NCBI RefSeq assembly: GCF_030689685.1
Contig: NZ_JAUYEY010000031.1
Coordinates: 62,001 to 126,000, forward strand
Direction of reading: 5' to 3'
Length of the DNA: 64,000 nt
DNA from: Polaromonas sp.
GTDB taxonomy: Bacteria; Pseudomonadota; Gammaproteobacteria; Burkholderiales; Burkholderiaceae_C
A program made the position numbers and the translations under genes. The notes under the pieces were generated by a model, which saw only the letters and a list, made by a program, of their open reading frames with translations, was not told the origin of the DNA and did not search any database. Below are positions 54,182-64,000 of this stretch, in pieces. The stretch's first letter is position 1. Every line of letters starts with the position of its first letter.

Positions 54182-55501
54182 ATGCCACAGACCCTCACCG
54201 AACAACTGAGCCGCGAACAACAAATTGCCGCCCTCGAAAAAGACTGGACGACCAACCCCCGCTGGAAGGGCATCAAGCGCGGCTACAGCGCCGCCGACGT
54301 CGTGCGCCTGCGTGGCTCCTTCCCGATTGAGCACACGCTGGCGCGCCGCGGTGCAGAAAAACTGTGGAACATCCTGCACAGCGAGCCCTACGTCAACTGC
54401 CTGGGTGCGCTGACAGGCGGCCAGGCCATGCAACAGGTCAAGGCTGGCGTCAAGGCCATCTACCTGTCGGGCTGGCAAGTCGCCGCCGACAACAACACTT
54501 ACTCCAACATGTACCCCGACCAGTCGCTGTACCCGGTGGACTCGGTGCCCAAGGTTGTCGAAACCATCAACAACACCTTCCGCCGTGCCGACGAAATCCA
54601 GCACTCCAAAGGCATCGACGCTGGCGACAAGGGTTACATCGACTACTTCGCGCCTATCGTGGCCGATGCTGAAGCCGGTTTCGGCGGCGTGCTCAATGCT
54701 TTTGAACTGATGAAAGCCATGATCAAGTCGGGCGCCGGTGGCGTGCACTGGGAAGACCAATTGGCTTCGGTCAAGAAATGCGGTCACATGGGCGGCAAGG
54801 TGCTGCTCCCAACCCGCGAGTCCTGCCAGAAACTGATCGCTGCCCGCATGGCTGCCGACGTTTGCGGCGTGCCCACACTTGTTATCGCCCGTACCGACGC
54901 TGAAGCCGCCGACCTGCTGACCTCCGACTATGACGAGATCGACAAGCCTTTCCTGACTGGCGAGCGCACGGCCGAAGGTTTTTACAAGACCCGCAAAGGC
55001 CTGGACCAAGCCGTGTCACGCGCCAATGCCTATGCACATTACGCCGACCTGGTGTGGTGCGAGACCGGCACGCCCGATCTGGATTTTGCCAAGCAGTTTG
55101 CCGATGCCGTGCACAAGGTGCACCCCGGCAAGATGCTGGCCTACAACTGCTCGCCATCGTTCAACTGGAAGAAAAACCTGGACGACGCGACCATCGCCAA
55201 GTTCCAGCGCGAGCTCGGCGCCATGGGTTACAAGTACCAGTTCATCACGCTCGCCGGTATTCACTCCATGTGGTACAACATGTATGACCTGTCGCAAGAC
55301 TACGTCAAGCGCGGCATGACGGCCTACATCGAGAAGGTGCAGGAGCCCGAATTCGCAGCCCGTGACCGCGGCTACACCTTTGTGTCGCACCAGCAGGAAG
55401 TCGGCACCGGTTACTTCGACGAAGTCACCACCGCCATCCAGGGCGGCAAGTCCAGCGTGACCGCGCTGACCGGCTCGACTGAAGAAGAGCAGTTCCACTG
55501 A
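54182..55501 (+). CDS. aceA: Isocitrate lyase
   Basis: Glyoxylate-cycle enzyme cleaving isocitrate to glyoxylate and succinate, 439 aa. The active-site signature [14 protein letters not shown] is at about residues 197-210, with [10 protein letters not shown] and [12 protein letters not shown] as further family blocks. RBS TGGAG precedes the ATG. Supports growth on acetate and, through the malonate module, on malonate-derived acetyl-CoA. Ends at a strong terminator. Confidence 0.97.
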   Translation: MPQTLTEQLSREQQIAALEKDWTTNPRWKGIKRGYSAADVVRLRGSFPIEHTLARRGAEKLWNILHSEPYVNCLGALTGGQAMQQVKAGVKAIYLSGWQVAADNNTYSNMYPDQSLYPVDSVPKVVETINNTFRRADEIQHSKGIDAGDKGYIDYFAPIVADAEAGFGGVLNAFELMKAMIKSGAGGVHWEDQLASVKKCGHMGGKVLLPTRESCQKLIAARMAADVCGVPTLVIARTDAEAADLLTSDYDEIDKPFLTGERTAEGFYKTRKGLDQAVSRANAYAHYADLVWCETGTPDLDFAKQFADAVHKVHPGKMLAYNCSPSFNWKKNLDDATIAKFQRELGAMGYKYQFITLAGIHSMWYNMYDLSQDYVKRGMTAYIEKVQEPEFAARDRGYTFVSHQQEVGTGYFDEVTTAIQGGKSSVTALTGSTEEEQFH

Positions 55502-55541
55502 GCTGACATGCTCTCATCGCGGTCGCCTGCGGGCGGTCGTG

Positions 55542-55578
55542 GCCCGGCCCACGCTACACGCGTCGGCCGGGCTTTTTT
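55542..55578 (+). terminator. Rho-independent terminator of aceA
   Basis: GCCCGGCC/GGCCGGGC stem with CACGC/GCGT inner pairs and TTTTTT tail. Confidence 0.9.
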
Positions 55579-55609
55579 CTGGCGCTTGCGATTGGCGGAC
55601 ACGGTCCCC

Positions 55610-55638
55610 CTGCCAGGAATCCAAAGCTGCCGTAAAAT
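55610..55638 (+). promoter_or_regulatory. Candidate promoter of the thrS operon
   Basis: CTGCCA (55610-55615), 17-bp spacer, TAAAAT (55633-55638). Placed correctly to transcribe the Thr-rich leader. Moderate match to sigma-70. Confidence 0.45.
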
Positions 55639-55675
55639 AGGGCCATGCAATCAATCAAGCTGGAAACAGGAAGGA

Positions 55676-55702
55676 TAGTTCGGGTTATGACACCGCGAAC
55701 TA
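55676..55702 (+). promoter_or_regulatory. Leader hairpin spanning the leader-peptide start
   Basis: TAGTTCG and CGAACTA pair perfectly, with GGT/ACC inside. The stem encloses the ATG and first Thr codon of the leader ORF; it could pause RNA polymerase or tune leader translation. Confidence 0.45.
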
Positions 55703-55770
55703 CGACCACGCCTCCGGTTTGGAGTCATCCAGGGCGCTTGCCGCATCCCCCGATGATTAGTAGCTACTGA
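55687..55770 (+). CDS. Putative thrS leader peptide (Thr-rich)
   Basis: 27 codons, too short for the track: MTPRTTTTPP then VWSHPGRLPHPPMISSY. Five of the first eight residues are Thr, using ACA, ACT, ACG, ACC and ACG. AGGAAGGA lies 11 bp upstream. The same frame also opens at ATG 55645, but that ATG is close to the predicted transcription start. The stop lies in a partial interspersed repeat. A terminator follows 32 bp later, then thrS, so ribosome stalling at Thr codons could control read-through. Inferred; not known to me from literature for betaproteobacteria. Confidence 0.5.
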   Translation: MTPRTTTTPPVWSHPGRLPHPPMISSY

Positions 55771-55779
55771 ATAGATAGC
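55763..55779 (-). repeat. Interspersed repeat core, partial, in the thrS leader
   Basis: GCTACTGAATAGATAGC, identical to the core of the copy at 3695. It supplies the leader-peptide stop. Confidence 0.55.
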
Positions 55780-55802
55780 AAACCTCCATTCCTCAGCATC
55801 TC

Positions 55803-55829
55803 AAAGCGCGGCATTCACCGCGCTTTTTT
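55803..55829 (+). terminator. Terminator (attenuator candidate) before thrS
   Basis: AAAGCGCGG-CATTCA-CCGCGCTTT followed by T, a perfect 9-bp stem ending 28 bp before the thrS ATG. GCGCTT at 55734-55739, within the leader ORF, can pair with the AAGCGC of its left arm as an antiterminator. Confidence 0.8.
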
Positions 55830-55856
55830 ATTTCCGAATCTCTGAGTCCCACCACC

Positions 55857-57764
<1,908 letters not shown>

Positions 57765-57798
57765 TTGTTGACTTGTTTGTGAGTCAAATCAGCTATTC

Positions 57799-57839
57799 GT
57801 CCTTGCTGGACGGGCGCAGGCCGCTATAGCTTTTATAGC
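57799..57839 (+). repeat. Interspersed repeat between thrS and infC
   Basis: GTCCTTGCTGGACGGGCGCAGGCCGCTAT, then AGCTTTTATAGC. Its stem-loop ends 21 bp before the infC start. Confidence 0.7.
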
Positions 57840-57860
57840 AATGTTTACAGGATTAAAACC

Positions 57861-58469
57861 ATCGCTACTGAATTTCGTGACCGCCGTCACCGTGAAGAAC
57901 GCAAGCACCGCTTGAACCGTGAAATCATGGCCCCTGAGGTACGCCTGACAGGGCCCGACAATGAGCCTTTGGGCGTTGTCAGCATCATGGAAGCCTTGCG
58001 CCTGGCAGGTGAGGCGGACGTTGATCTTGTTGAAATCTCCCCCACAGCGGTTCCGCCAGTGTGCCGGTTGATGGATTACGGCAAGTTCAAATACGCCGAG
58101 CAGAAAAAAGCGGCCGAAGCGAAGTCCAAGCAGAAGGTCATCGAGGTCAAGGAAATCAAGTTCCGGCCCGGTACCGACGATGGTGACTACAACATCAAGT
58201 TGCGCAACATCAAGCGCTTCTTGGAAGAGGGCGATAAATGCAAGATCACCTTGCGTTTTCGCGGTCGCGAGATCACGCATCAGGAATTGGGCCTGGCCCT
58301 GCTGGCGCGTATCCGCGACGAGTTGGCTGATTTGATTGTGGTGGAGCAGTTTCCCAAGCTCGAAGGCCGGCAGATGGTCATGATGATCGCGCCGGGCAAG
58401 AAGAAGGTGGCTGCCAAGCCCGCAGCGGTGCCCGCGGAAGCGGCACCGGTTGCATCGACAAACGCCTGA
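57861..58469 (+). CDS. infC: Translation initiation factor IF-3 (AUC start)
   Basis: 202 aa. The track starts at an internal TTG (57912), but the conserved IF-3 N-terminus [29 protein letters not shown] is in frame from ATC at 57861, with AGGAT upstream; no ATG or GTG is available. An AUU/AUC start is the known device for IF-3 autocontrol, since IF-3 rejects non-standard starts. N-terminal domain to about residue 80, helical linker [16 protein letters not shown]-terminal domain with [27 protein letters not shown]. The Ala-rich tail is an extension. Confidence 0.93.
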   Translation: MATEFRDRRHREERKHRLNREIMAPEVRLTGPDNEPLGVVSIMEALRLAGEADVDLVEISPTAVPPVCRLMDYGKFKYAEQKKAAEAKSKQKVIEVKEIKFRPGTDDGDYNIKLRNIKRFLEEGDKCKITLRFRGREITHQELGLALLARIRDELADLIVVEQFPKLEGRQMVMMIAPGKKKVAAKPAAVPAEAAPVASTNA

Positions 58470-58703
58470 GGGCGTTGTCGCGGAAAAGGATTTGAGCCTG
58501 CAGGTGTGGTTACCGGCAGGTTCTTGAGGGGGATGCGAAAGCATGTCCCGCGAAGGCAGGTCACACTGCTTTCCAAACGTGGTGATGTGAAAATCGCCAC
58601 GACAAGTGGAAGAGTTAAAAACTCGCCACACAAGTGGCTCGGGGCCATCAAGTCTGCGTAAGGTTCGCAGCGCCTCACGAGCACAAATGAAAAGGAGCAT
58701 TTA
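58470..58703 (+). promoter_or_regulatory. infC-rpmI intergenic leader with repeated hairpins
   Basis: 234 bp without a gene. It holds two near-identical hairpins, CCACGACAAGTGG (58597-58609) and GCCACACAAGTGGC (58625-58638), flanking GAGTTAAAAACTC (58612-58624), plus ATGCGAAAGCAT further upstream. By analogy with L20-controlled operons it could be the target for autogenous control of rpmI-rplT (inference). Confidence 0.4.
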
Positions 58704-58907
58704 ATGCCCAAAATGAAGACCAAAAGCGGCGCCAAAAAGCGTTTCCGCGTTCGTCCTGGTGGCACCGTCAAGCGCGGCCAAGCCTTCAAACGTCACATCC
58801 TGACCAAGAAGACCACCAAAAACAAACGTCACTTGCGTGGTTCAGTTGCTGTTCATGAGACCAATATGGGTCACATGGCACAGATGCTGCCCGGCATGGG
58901 CATTTAA
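58704..58907 (+). CDS. rpmI: 50S ribosomal protein L35
   Basis: 67-aa basic ribosomal protein: [24 protein letters not shown] at the N-terminus and [16 protein letters not shown] mid-protein are the L35 pattern. RBS AAAGGAG. 24 bp before rplT. Confidence 0.97.
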   Translation: MPKMKTKSGAKKRFRVRPGGTVKRGQAFKRHILTKKTTKNKRHLRGSVAVHETNMGHMAQMLPGMGI

Positions 58908-58931
58908 TAACGACGAACAAGGAGTACTCAC

Positions 58932-59291
58932 ATGCCTCGCGTCAAACGTGGTGTAACGGCTCGCGCCCGCCACAAAAAAGTTCTCGCCCTTGCAAAAGGT
59001 TTCCGCGGCCGCCGCGGCAATGTCTTCAGGATCGCCAAAGAAGCGGTGATGAAGGCCGGGCAATATGCCTACCGTGACCGCCGCACCAAAAAGCGCGTGT
59101 TCCGCCGTCTCTGGATTGCGCGTATCAACGCCGCAAGCCGTTCGTTCGGCATGACCTACAGCCAGTTTGCCAATGGCCTGAAGAAAGCCGGTATCGAGAT
59201 CGACCGCAAGGTTCTGTCCGACATGGCGATCCATGACAGTGCCGCTTTTGGTGCCATCGTGGACCAGGTCAGGGCCAAGCTTGCTGCTTGA
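58932..59291 (+). CDS. rplT: 50S ribosomal protein L20
   Basis: 119-aa 23S rRNA-binding assembly protein: [28 protein letters not shown] and [22 protein letters not shown] are diagnostic. RBS AAGGAG. In other bacteria it represses its own operon by binding a leader RNA. Followed by an interspersed repeat and a terminator. Confidence 0.98.
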   Translation: MPRVKRGVTARARHKKVLALAKGFRGRRGNVFRIAKEAVMKAGQYAYRDRRTKKRVFRRLWIARINAASRSFGMTYSQFANGLKKAGIEIDRKVLSDMAIHDSAAFGAIVDQVRAKLAA

Positions 59292-59309
59292 TTTTTTGAG
59301 GGCTAGCCA

Positions 59310-59356
59310 GCTATTGAATTGATAGCTGCTAGCGCACAAAAGACGAGGGCTGGAGC
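59310..59356 (-). repeat. Interspersed repeat, full copy, after rplT
   Basis: The minus strand reads GCTCCAGCCCTCGTCTTTTG, then TGCGCTAGCAGCTATCAATTCAATAGC. Its outer end provides the left arm of the next terminator. Confidence 0.85.
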
Positions 59357-59381
59357 TTGAAAAGGCTCTGGCCCTTTTTTT
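59346..59381 (+). terminator. Terminator between rplT and pheS
   Basis: AGGGCTGGAGC / GCTCTGGCCCT (two G-U pairs), loop TTGAAAAG, T7 tail. It implies that pheST has its own promoter or depends on read-through. Confidence 0.85.
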
Positions 59382-59387
59382 CGATTG

Positions 59388-59465
59388 AACAAGGAGGTCA
59401 AAGAGATCAAAGAACAATTCGAGGTGAATTTTTTCAGCCTCCTTTATCTCTTTGATCTCCTTGTT
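59388..59465. repeat. Purine-rich palindrome upstream of pheS
   Basis: Left arm AACAAGGAGGTCAAAGAGAT and its complement ATCTCTTTGATCTCCTTGTT face each other around about 30 bp. The left arm contains AAGGAGGTC, close to an ideal ribosome-binding sequence, with no ORF start near it. It ends 17 bp before pheS. Confidence 0.75.
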
Positions 59466-59482
59466 AAATAGGTTTTTGCACC

Positions 59483-60535
59483 ATGACCGATTTAGATTCC
59501 ATTGTTGAAGACGCTGGTGCCGCTTTTTCTGTAGCCATCACACCGGCCGATCTGGAAAATGCCAAGGCGCAGTTTCTGGGCAAGTCTGGCCGCATCACGG
59601 AGTTGATGAAGGGTCTGGCGGCCCTCCCGGTGGAAGAAAAAAAGTCCCGCGGCGCCGCCATCAACCAGGCCAAGCAAGGCGTTGAAGCCGCACTGACCGT
59701 GCGCCGTCAGGCACTTGCTGATGCCGAACTGCAGTTGCAGCTCAAGGCCGAGGCCCTCGATGTGAGCCTGCCCGGCCGCCAGCGGCCCCAAGGTGGCCTG
59801 CACCCGGTGTCGCTGACCCTGGAGCGCATTGAGGCCATCTTCGGCTCCATGGGTTTTGATGTCGCGCAAGGCCCGGAGATCGAAACCGACTGGTTCAACT
59901 TCACCGCGCTGAACACGCCCGAGGACCATCCGGCGCGTTCCATGCACGACACCTTTTATGTCGAGGGCGGTACCGACACCGCTCCCAACCTGCTGCGTAC
60001 CCACACGAGCCCGATGCAGATCCGCTATGCGGTGCAACATGTCAAGAAGCACCGCGCACTGATTGATGCCGGTGGTGCGATGCCGGAGATCCGGGTGATC
60101 GCGCCTGGCCGCACCTACCGCGTCGACAGCGATGCCACGCATTCGCCGATGTTCCACCAGTGCGAAGGCCTGTGGATAGGCGAAAACGTCAGCTTCAAGG
60201 ACCTGAAGGTCGTCTTCACTGACTTCTGCCGGACGTTTTTCGAATCCGATGACCTGGTGTTGCGCTTTCGCCCCAGCTTTTTCCCGTTCACCGAGCCCAG
60301 CGCAGAGATTGATATCCAGTTCCAGGCCGGTCCACCGGCCGGCCGCTGGCTGGAAGTGGCCGGCTCCGGTCAGGTGCACCCGAACGTGGTCCGCAACATG
60401 GGCCTGGACCCGGAGAAGTACATCGGTTTTGCCTTCGGCATGGGGCCGGACCGGCTGACCATGCTGCGTTATGGCGTCAATGACCTGCGTCTGTTTTTTG
60501 ACGGCGATATCCGCTTTTTATCGCAATTTCAATAA
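59483..60535 (+). CDS. pheS: Phenylalanyl-tRNA synthetase alpha subunit
   Basis: 350 aa class II catalytic subunit. N-terminal coiled coil (about residues 1-90), motif 1 region [25 protein letters not shown], motif 2 [20 protein letters not shown] (about 213-232) and motif 3 [21 protein letters not shown] (about 311-331). Pairs with PheT as an alpha2-beta2 enzyme. Only a weak RBS is visible (ATAGG). Confidence 0.97.
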   Translation: MTDLDSIVEDAGAAFSVAITPADLENAKAQFLGKSGRITELMKGLAALPVEEKKSRGAAINQAKQGVEAALTVRRQALADAELQLQLKAEALDVSLPGRQRPQGGLHPVSLTLERIEAIFGSMGFDVAQGPEIETDWFNFTALNTPEDHPARSMHDTFYVEGGTDTAPNLLRTHTSPMQIRYAVQHVKKHRALIDAGGAMPEIRVIAPGRTYRVDSDATHSPMFHQCEGLWIGENVSFKDLKVVFTDFCRTFFESDDLVLRFRPSFFPFTEPSAEIDIQFQAGPPAGRWLEVAGSGQVHPNVVRNMGLDPEKYIGFAFGMGPDRLTMLRYGVNDLRLFFDGDIRFLSQFQ

Positions 60536-60556
60536 ATTGGAATTGAAGAATTTGAA

Positions 60557-60654
60557 CAAAGAGATCAAAGAGGAAAGGAGGAAAAACCAATGGAATCTTC
60601 CTCCTTCATCGCCTTCAACTCCTTGACCTCCTTGACCTCCTTGTGGCATTAAAT
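60557..60654. repeat. Purine-rich imperfect palindrome between pheS and pheT
   Basis: GAGATCAAAGAGGAAAGGAGG opposes CTTCCTCCTTC...CTCCTTGACCTCCTTGACC, which is itself a tandem of CTCCTTGAC. Same composition as the element before pheS. Confidence 0.65.
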
Positions 60655-60669
60655 GGTATTTGACTCATC

Positions 60670-63096
60670 ATGCAATTTCCTGAATCCTGGCTGCGCGAAT
60701 TCTGCAACCCGCCGTTGACCACGCAGCAGCTAGCCGACACCCTGACCATGGCCGGCCTGGAGGTCGAAGTACTCAAGCCGGTGGCGCCGTCGTTCACCAA
60801 AATCGTCGTCGGCGAGATCAGGGAGGCTGTACAGCACCCCGACGCTGACCGCCTGCGCGTCTGCCAAGTGGATGTGGGGCAAGGTGCCCTGCTCAACATC
60901 GTTTGCGGCGCGCCGAATGCGCGTGTCGGCATCAAGGTGCCCTGCGCGCTGGTCGGCGCGGAGTTGCCGCCCGGCGAAGACGGCAAACCCTTTCTGATCA
61001 AGGTCGGCAAGCTGCGTGGTGTGGAGAGCCAGGGCATGTTGTGTTCGGCCCGTGAGCTCAAGTTGTCCGAAGACCACGCAGGCCTGCTGGAACTCGCCGC
61101 AGATGCACCGATCGGCCAGAACATTCGTGAGCACCTGCATCTCGATGACACACTGTTCACGCTGAAACTCACGCCCAACCTGGCGCATTGCCTGAGCGTG
61201 TATGGCGTGGCCCGCGAAGTCGCCGCCCTGACAGGTGCGCCGCTGAAAGCCCCGACCTTCCCACCGGTAGCTGTGTCGGGTGCTGACAAACTTCCCGTCA
61301 CCATCAGTGCGCCTGACCTCTGCGGCCGTTTTTCCGGCCGCATCGTACGCAAGGCCAACACCCAGGCGGCCACGCCCGCCTGGATGGTGGATCGTCTCGC
61401 GCGTTGCGGCCAGCGCAGCGTCACCGCGCTGGTGGATATTTCGAACTATGTGATGTTTGAGCTGGGTCGCCCCTCGCATATTTTCGACCTCGACAAGATT
61501 CACGGCGGCCTTGATGTGCGCTGGGGCAAACCCGGCGAATCGCTCAAGCTGCTCAACGGCAACACCGTGACGGTTGACGAAAAAGTCGGCGTGATCGCCG
61601 ATGACCATCAGGTCGAATCGCTGGCCGGCATCATGGGCGGCGACGCCACGGCGGTGTCGGAGGCGACAGAAAACATTTATGTCGAGGCCGCCTTCTGGTG
61701 GCCCAAAGCGATTGCCGGGCGTTCACGCCGCTACAACTTCTCCACCGATGCCGGCCACCGCTTCGAACGCGGTGTCGATCCCGACCAGACGGTTGAGCAC
61801 ATCGAACGCATCACGCAACTGATTTTCGATATTTGCGGCACACCGGACACTGTCTGCGGCCCCATCGACGATGTGCGTGTCAGCATGCCGGAAGCCGCTC
61901 CCGTCACGCTTCGGGTTGCACGCGCCGTCAAGGTCATCGGCATGCCCCTGACACAGGCGCAGTGCGCCGACGCGCTGCTGCGCCTCGGGTTGCCTGTGAC
62001 GGAAGGCGAGGGCACGCTGACGGTGACGCCGCCGAGTTACCGCTTCGACCTGCAGATCGAGGAAGACCTGATCGAGGAAGTGGTGCGTCTGGTCGGCTAC
62101 CAGCAACTGCCGGCGACACCGCCGCTGGCGCCCATCACCGCGCGTATACGCCCGGAAGCGCAGCGCAGTGCATTTGCTGTGCGCCGCGCGCTGGCGGGCC
62201 TAGGCTACCAGGAAACCATCAACTTCAGCTTTGTCGAGGAGCGCTGGGAGCGTGAACTCGCCGGCAACGCCAATCCCATCAAGCTGCTGAACCCGATCGC
62301 CAGCCAAATGAGCGTGATGCGTTCGTCCCTGGTTGGCTCGCTGCTGCAGGTGCTGAAATTCAACCTGGACCGCAAGGCCGGCCGTGTCAATGTGTTTGAG
62401 TTGGGGCGCGTGTTTTTGCGCGACCCGGCCAGCCTGAACACCGACACCACGGTCGCGGGTTTTGACCAGCCGATGCGCGTGGCCGGCCTGGCTTACGGCC
62501 CACGTGAAGGATTGCAGTGGAGCCTGTCCGGCAAGGGCGTAGATTTTTTCGACGTCAAGGGTGATGTGCAGGCCTTGTTGTCGCCGTTGCCGGCGGTGTT
62601 CATGCCGGCCAGCCATCCCGCCATGCATCCCGGACGTTGCGCCAGTGTGGCGGTCAACGGCCAGGCCATCGGTTTTGTCGGCGAGCTGCACCCGCAGTGG
62701 CGCCAGGGCTATGAGCTGGCGCAGGCGCCGATTATTTTTGAACTCGACCTGGACGCCCTGTTGCAGCGGCCTGTGCCCGTGTTCCAGCCGGTCAGCAAGC
62801 TGCAGCCGGTCGAGCGTGACATCGCCGTGATTGTGTCCGAAGGGGTGACACACGCTGCCCTGATGGCGGGCATCCATGGCGCCGACACCCAGGGTTTGCT
62901 GAAGTCTGCCACCCTGTTTGATGTCTACAAACCGCAACAAGGCAATACCGCCATGCAACTCGGCGAAAAAAGCCTGGCGGTACGCTTGGTCCTCGGCAGC
63001 GACGACGCTACACTGACCGACGAACAAATCGAAGCTGTCACTCAGGCGGTGCTGGCCAGTCTCCAGGTTCGGTTGCAGGCGCGCTTGCGTGCCTGA
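60670..63096 (+). CDS. pheT: Phenylalanyl-tRNA synthetase beta subunit
   Basis: 808 aa, full length. N-terminal tRNA-binding B1/EMAP domain ([21 protein letters not shown], about residues 50-70), B3/B4 editing domain with [26 protein letters not shown] (about 247-272), B5, the catalytic-like core, and the C-terminal FDX-ACB anticodon domain with [16 protein letters not shown] (about 711-726). Follows pheS after the purine-rich palindrome. Confidence 0.97.
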   Translation: MQFPESWLREFCNPPLTTQQLADTLTMAGLEVEVLKPVAPSFTKIVVGEIREAVQHPDADRLRVCQVDVGQGALLNIVCGAPNARVGIKVPCALVGAELPPGEDGKPFLIKVGKLRGVESQGMLCSARELKLSEDHAGLLELAADAPIGQNIREHLHLDDTLFTLKLTPNLAHCLSVYGVAREVAALTGAPLKAPTFPPVAVSGADKLPVTISAPDLCGRFSGRIVRKANTQAATPAWMVDRLARCGQRSVTALVDISNYVMFELGRPSHIFDLDKIHGGLDVRWGKPGESLKLLNGNTVTVDEKVGVIADDHQVESLAGIMGGDATAVSEATENIYVEAAFWWPKAIAGRSRRYNFSTDAGHRFERGVDPDQTVEHIERITQLIFDICGTPDTVCGPIDDVRVSMPEAAPVTLRVARAVKVIGMPLTQAQCADALLRLGLPVTEGEGTLTVTPPSYRFDLQIEEDLIEEVVRLVGYQQLPATPPLAPITARIRPEAQRSAFAVRRALAGLGYQETINFSFVEERWERELAGNANPIKLLNPIASQMSVMRSSLVGSLLQVLKFNLDRKAGRVNVFELGRVFLRDPASLNTDTTVAGFDQPMRVAGLAYGPREGLQWSLSGKGVDFFDVKGDVQALLSPLPAVFMPASHPAMHPGRCASVAVNGQAIGFVGELHPQWRQGYELAQAPIIFELDLDALLQRPVPVFQPVSKLQPVERDIAVIVSEGVTHAALMAGIHGADTQGLLKSATLFDVYKPQQGNTAMQLGEKSLAVRLVLGSDDATLTDEQIEAVTQAVLASLQVRLQARLRA

Positions 63097-63134
63097 GGTT
63101 TCCAACAACAACAGTTATCAGCGAGGAGTGCAGC

Positions 63135-63488
63135 GTGGAATTTTCCGTTGAAAGTCTTGAAAGCCCCGCGCTCACCAAAGCCCATCTGGCCGAATTGTTG
63201 TTTGAACAGATCGGACTGAACAAGCGCGAATCCAAGGACATGATCGACGCTTTTTTTGACCTGATTTCCGACAGCCTGGTCGAAGGCAATGACGTGAAAA
63301 TTTCAGGCTTTGGCAATTTCCAGATTCGCACCAAAGCCCCGCGTCCGGGGCGCAATCCCCGCACCGGAGAGTCGATCCCCATTCAGGCGCGCCGCGTGGT
63401 GACTTTTCATGCCAGCCACAAGCTCAAAGAACACATCCAGGGTCAAACGGCCGGTGCCGTCGACCCGCTGCTTGTTCCGGGCAAATAG
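63135..63488 (+). CDS. ihfA: Integration host factor subunit alpha
   Basis: 117-aa DNA-bending protein, GTG start with GAGGAG upstream. HU/IHF fold: [32 protein letters not shown], beta-arm [27 protein letters not shown] carrying the intercalating Pro. N- and C-terminal extensions are slightly longer than in E. coli (99 aa). Conserved position after pheT. Confidence 0.96.
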   Translation: MEFSVESLESPALTKAHLAELLFEQIGLNKRESKDMIDAFFDLISDSLVEGNDVKISGFGNFQIRTKAPRPGRNPRTGESIPIQARRVVTFHASHKLKEHIQGQTAGAVDPLLVPGK

Positions 63489-63599
63489 TTGCCAGAAGTC
63501 CGTTGGTGGCCACCCCTTGGCCCGGTTAGGGTTTGGATGTCGGTATGAACCCGGCATGGGACCTAAACAACACATCTGAAATATCTCTTTGTAACTATT

Positions 63600-63649
63600 T
63601 GCGCTAAGTTTGGACTTAGAGTAGATTTGTAGATTTACCGCTTAGCGCA
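63600..63649. promoter_or_regulatory. Inverted repeat upstream of the MerR-family gene
   Basis: TGCGCTAAG (63600-63608) and CTTAGCGCA (63641-63649), a perfect 9-bp dyad enclosing TAGATT boxes. Possible operator or promoter region of the regulator. Confidence 0.4.
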
Positions 63650-63658
63650 TTGATTTAA

Positions 63659-64000
63659 TTGGAGAAAACTCTCCCCCCCATTCCCGCCAAACGTTACTTC
63701 ACCATCGGTGAAGTCAGCGATTTGTGTGGTGTCAAACCTCATGTGCTCCGTTATTGGGAGCAAGAGTTCACGCAGCTACGCCCGATGAAAAGGCGCGGCA
63801 ACCGTCGCTACTACCAGCACCATGAAGTGCTGATGATTCGCAGAATCCGGGATCTGCTCTACGACCAGGGTTTCACCATCAGTGGCGCGCGCAACAAGCT
63901 GCAGGAAATCGTTCAAATCGAACGCGACAAGCGCCGCAATGGTGAAGTGATGCTCGAAGGTGTCGATGTGATGGAAGGAGGCGACTCCATCCTGGATGAC
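63659..64000 (+). CDS. MerR family transcriptional regulator (3' truncated by window end)
   Basis: 114 codons visible. RYFTIGEVSDLCGVKPHVLRYWEQEF is the MerR helix-turn-helix, followed by MKRRGNRRYYQHHEVLMIRRIRDLLYDQGFTISGARNKLQE (wing and second helix pair) and an acidic linker. It is missing from the track because it is cut and lacks ATG. A stop (TAA, 63656) directly precedes TTG 63659, which gives MEKTLPPIPAKRYFT, the usual N-terminus of this group; no clear RBS is seen. Conserved neighbour of ihfA; target genes unknown. Confidence 0.88.
   Translation, partial: MEKTLPPIPAKRYFTIGEVSDLCGVKPHVLRYWEQEFTQLRPMKRRGNRRYYQHHEVLMIRRIRDLLYDQGFTISGARNKLQEIVQIERDKRRNGEVMLEGVDVMEGGDSILDD

Noticed and set aside
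55645-55770. 42-codon version of the thrS leader ORF from ATG 55645
   Set aside because: The ATG coincides with the predicted transcription start and has no ribosome-binding site; the inner ATG 55687 is better supported.
59281-59483. Phe-rich leader peptide (pheM-like) before pheS
   Set aside because: A terminator is present, but no short ORF with a run of Phe codons and an RBS precedes it.

Overview
The window is chromosomal DNA from a GC-rich betaproteobacterium. The order thrS-infC-rpmI-rplT-pheS-pheT-ihfA-merR, the tig/clpP/clpX/lon block, the hpnCDE hopanoid genes, several Bug-type receptors and malonate genes, and many short CAGCTAT...ATAGC repeats all suggest Burkholderiales, family Comamonadaceae (Rhodoferax/Polaromonas-like). 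The family placement is an inference from gene content and repeat style, not from a database search.

Layout. 1-3.7 kb: branched-chain-amino-acid-type ABC permeases, a periplasmic binding protein that has lost its middle, and an alpha/beta hydrolase. 3.8-5.6 kb: two GNAT acetyltransferases and an orphan gene, all on the minus strand and separated by integron attC-like half-sites. 5.7-8.8 kb: slyX, a small unknown, hemH, and a divergent HAD hydrolase/GST pair. 8.9-11.9 kb: hpnE-hpnD-hpnC squalene synthesis. 12-16.4 kb: RND efflux adaptor and pump behind a TetR-type operator. 16.5-23.1 kb: tRNA-Leu(UAG), the proteostasis block tig, clpP, clpX and lon (candidate heat-shock promoters at clpP and lon), then tRNA-Gly, tRNA-Cys and tRNA-Leu(UAA). 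23.2-31.5 kb: an unknown gene ending in a 170-bp palindromic element, the stump of an efflux outer-membrane gene, an alternative oxidase, an MFS transporter, murI coupled to a nucleotidyltransferase-like gene, and divergent class I and class II fumarases. 31.5-39.3 kb: a seven-gene run, a Ca2+/Na+ exchanger plus Mrp antiporter subunits AB, C, D, E, F and G, followed by a YqhA-like gene. 39.4-46 kb: acs, cytochrome c, a Trp-rich small protein, ilvD, a LysR regulator and lgt, with a second copy of the palindromic element. 46.3-53.8 kb: a malonate/malonyl-CoA module (GntR regulator, malonyl-CoA decarboxylase, Bug receptor, enoyl-CoA hydratase, malonyl-CoA synthetase), an EamA exporter and a gamma-glutamylcyclotransferase-like gene. 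54-55.5 kb: aceA behind two identical dyads. 55.6-64 kb: the thrS-to-ihfA translation operon and a 3'-truncated MerR gene.

The most interesting regulatory signal is the thrS leader. A ribosome-binding site precedes a 27-codon ORF whose second to eighth codons include five Thr codons, and a strong intrinsic terminator ends just before thrS. This has the layout of a classical threonine-tRNA attenuator, unlike the operator control known for E. coli thrS. Other notable signals are a family of about 48-bp interspersed repeats (14 full or partial copies, several inside or ending genes), a 170-bp full-length imperfect palindrome in two copies, the paired GTCTT-N4-AAGAC dyads before aceA, the attC-like cassette relics, and purine-rich palindromes flanking pheS.

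Metabolically the window combines acetate and malonate use (acs, aceA, mcd, matB), fumarase redundancy, a quinol oxidase bypass and Na+/H+/Ca2+ homeostasis. This fits a versatile aerobic environmental heterotroph. All calls were made by eye; no searches were run.
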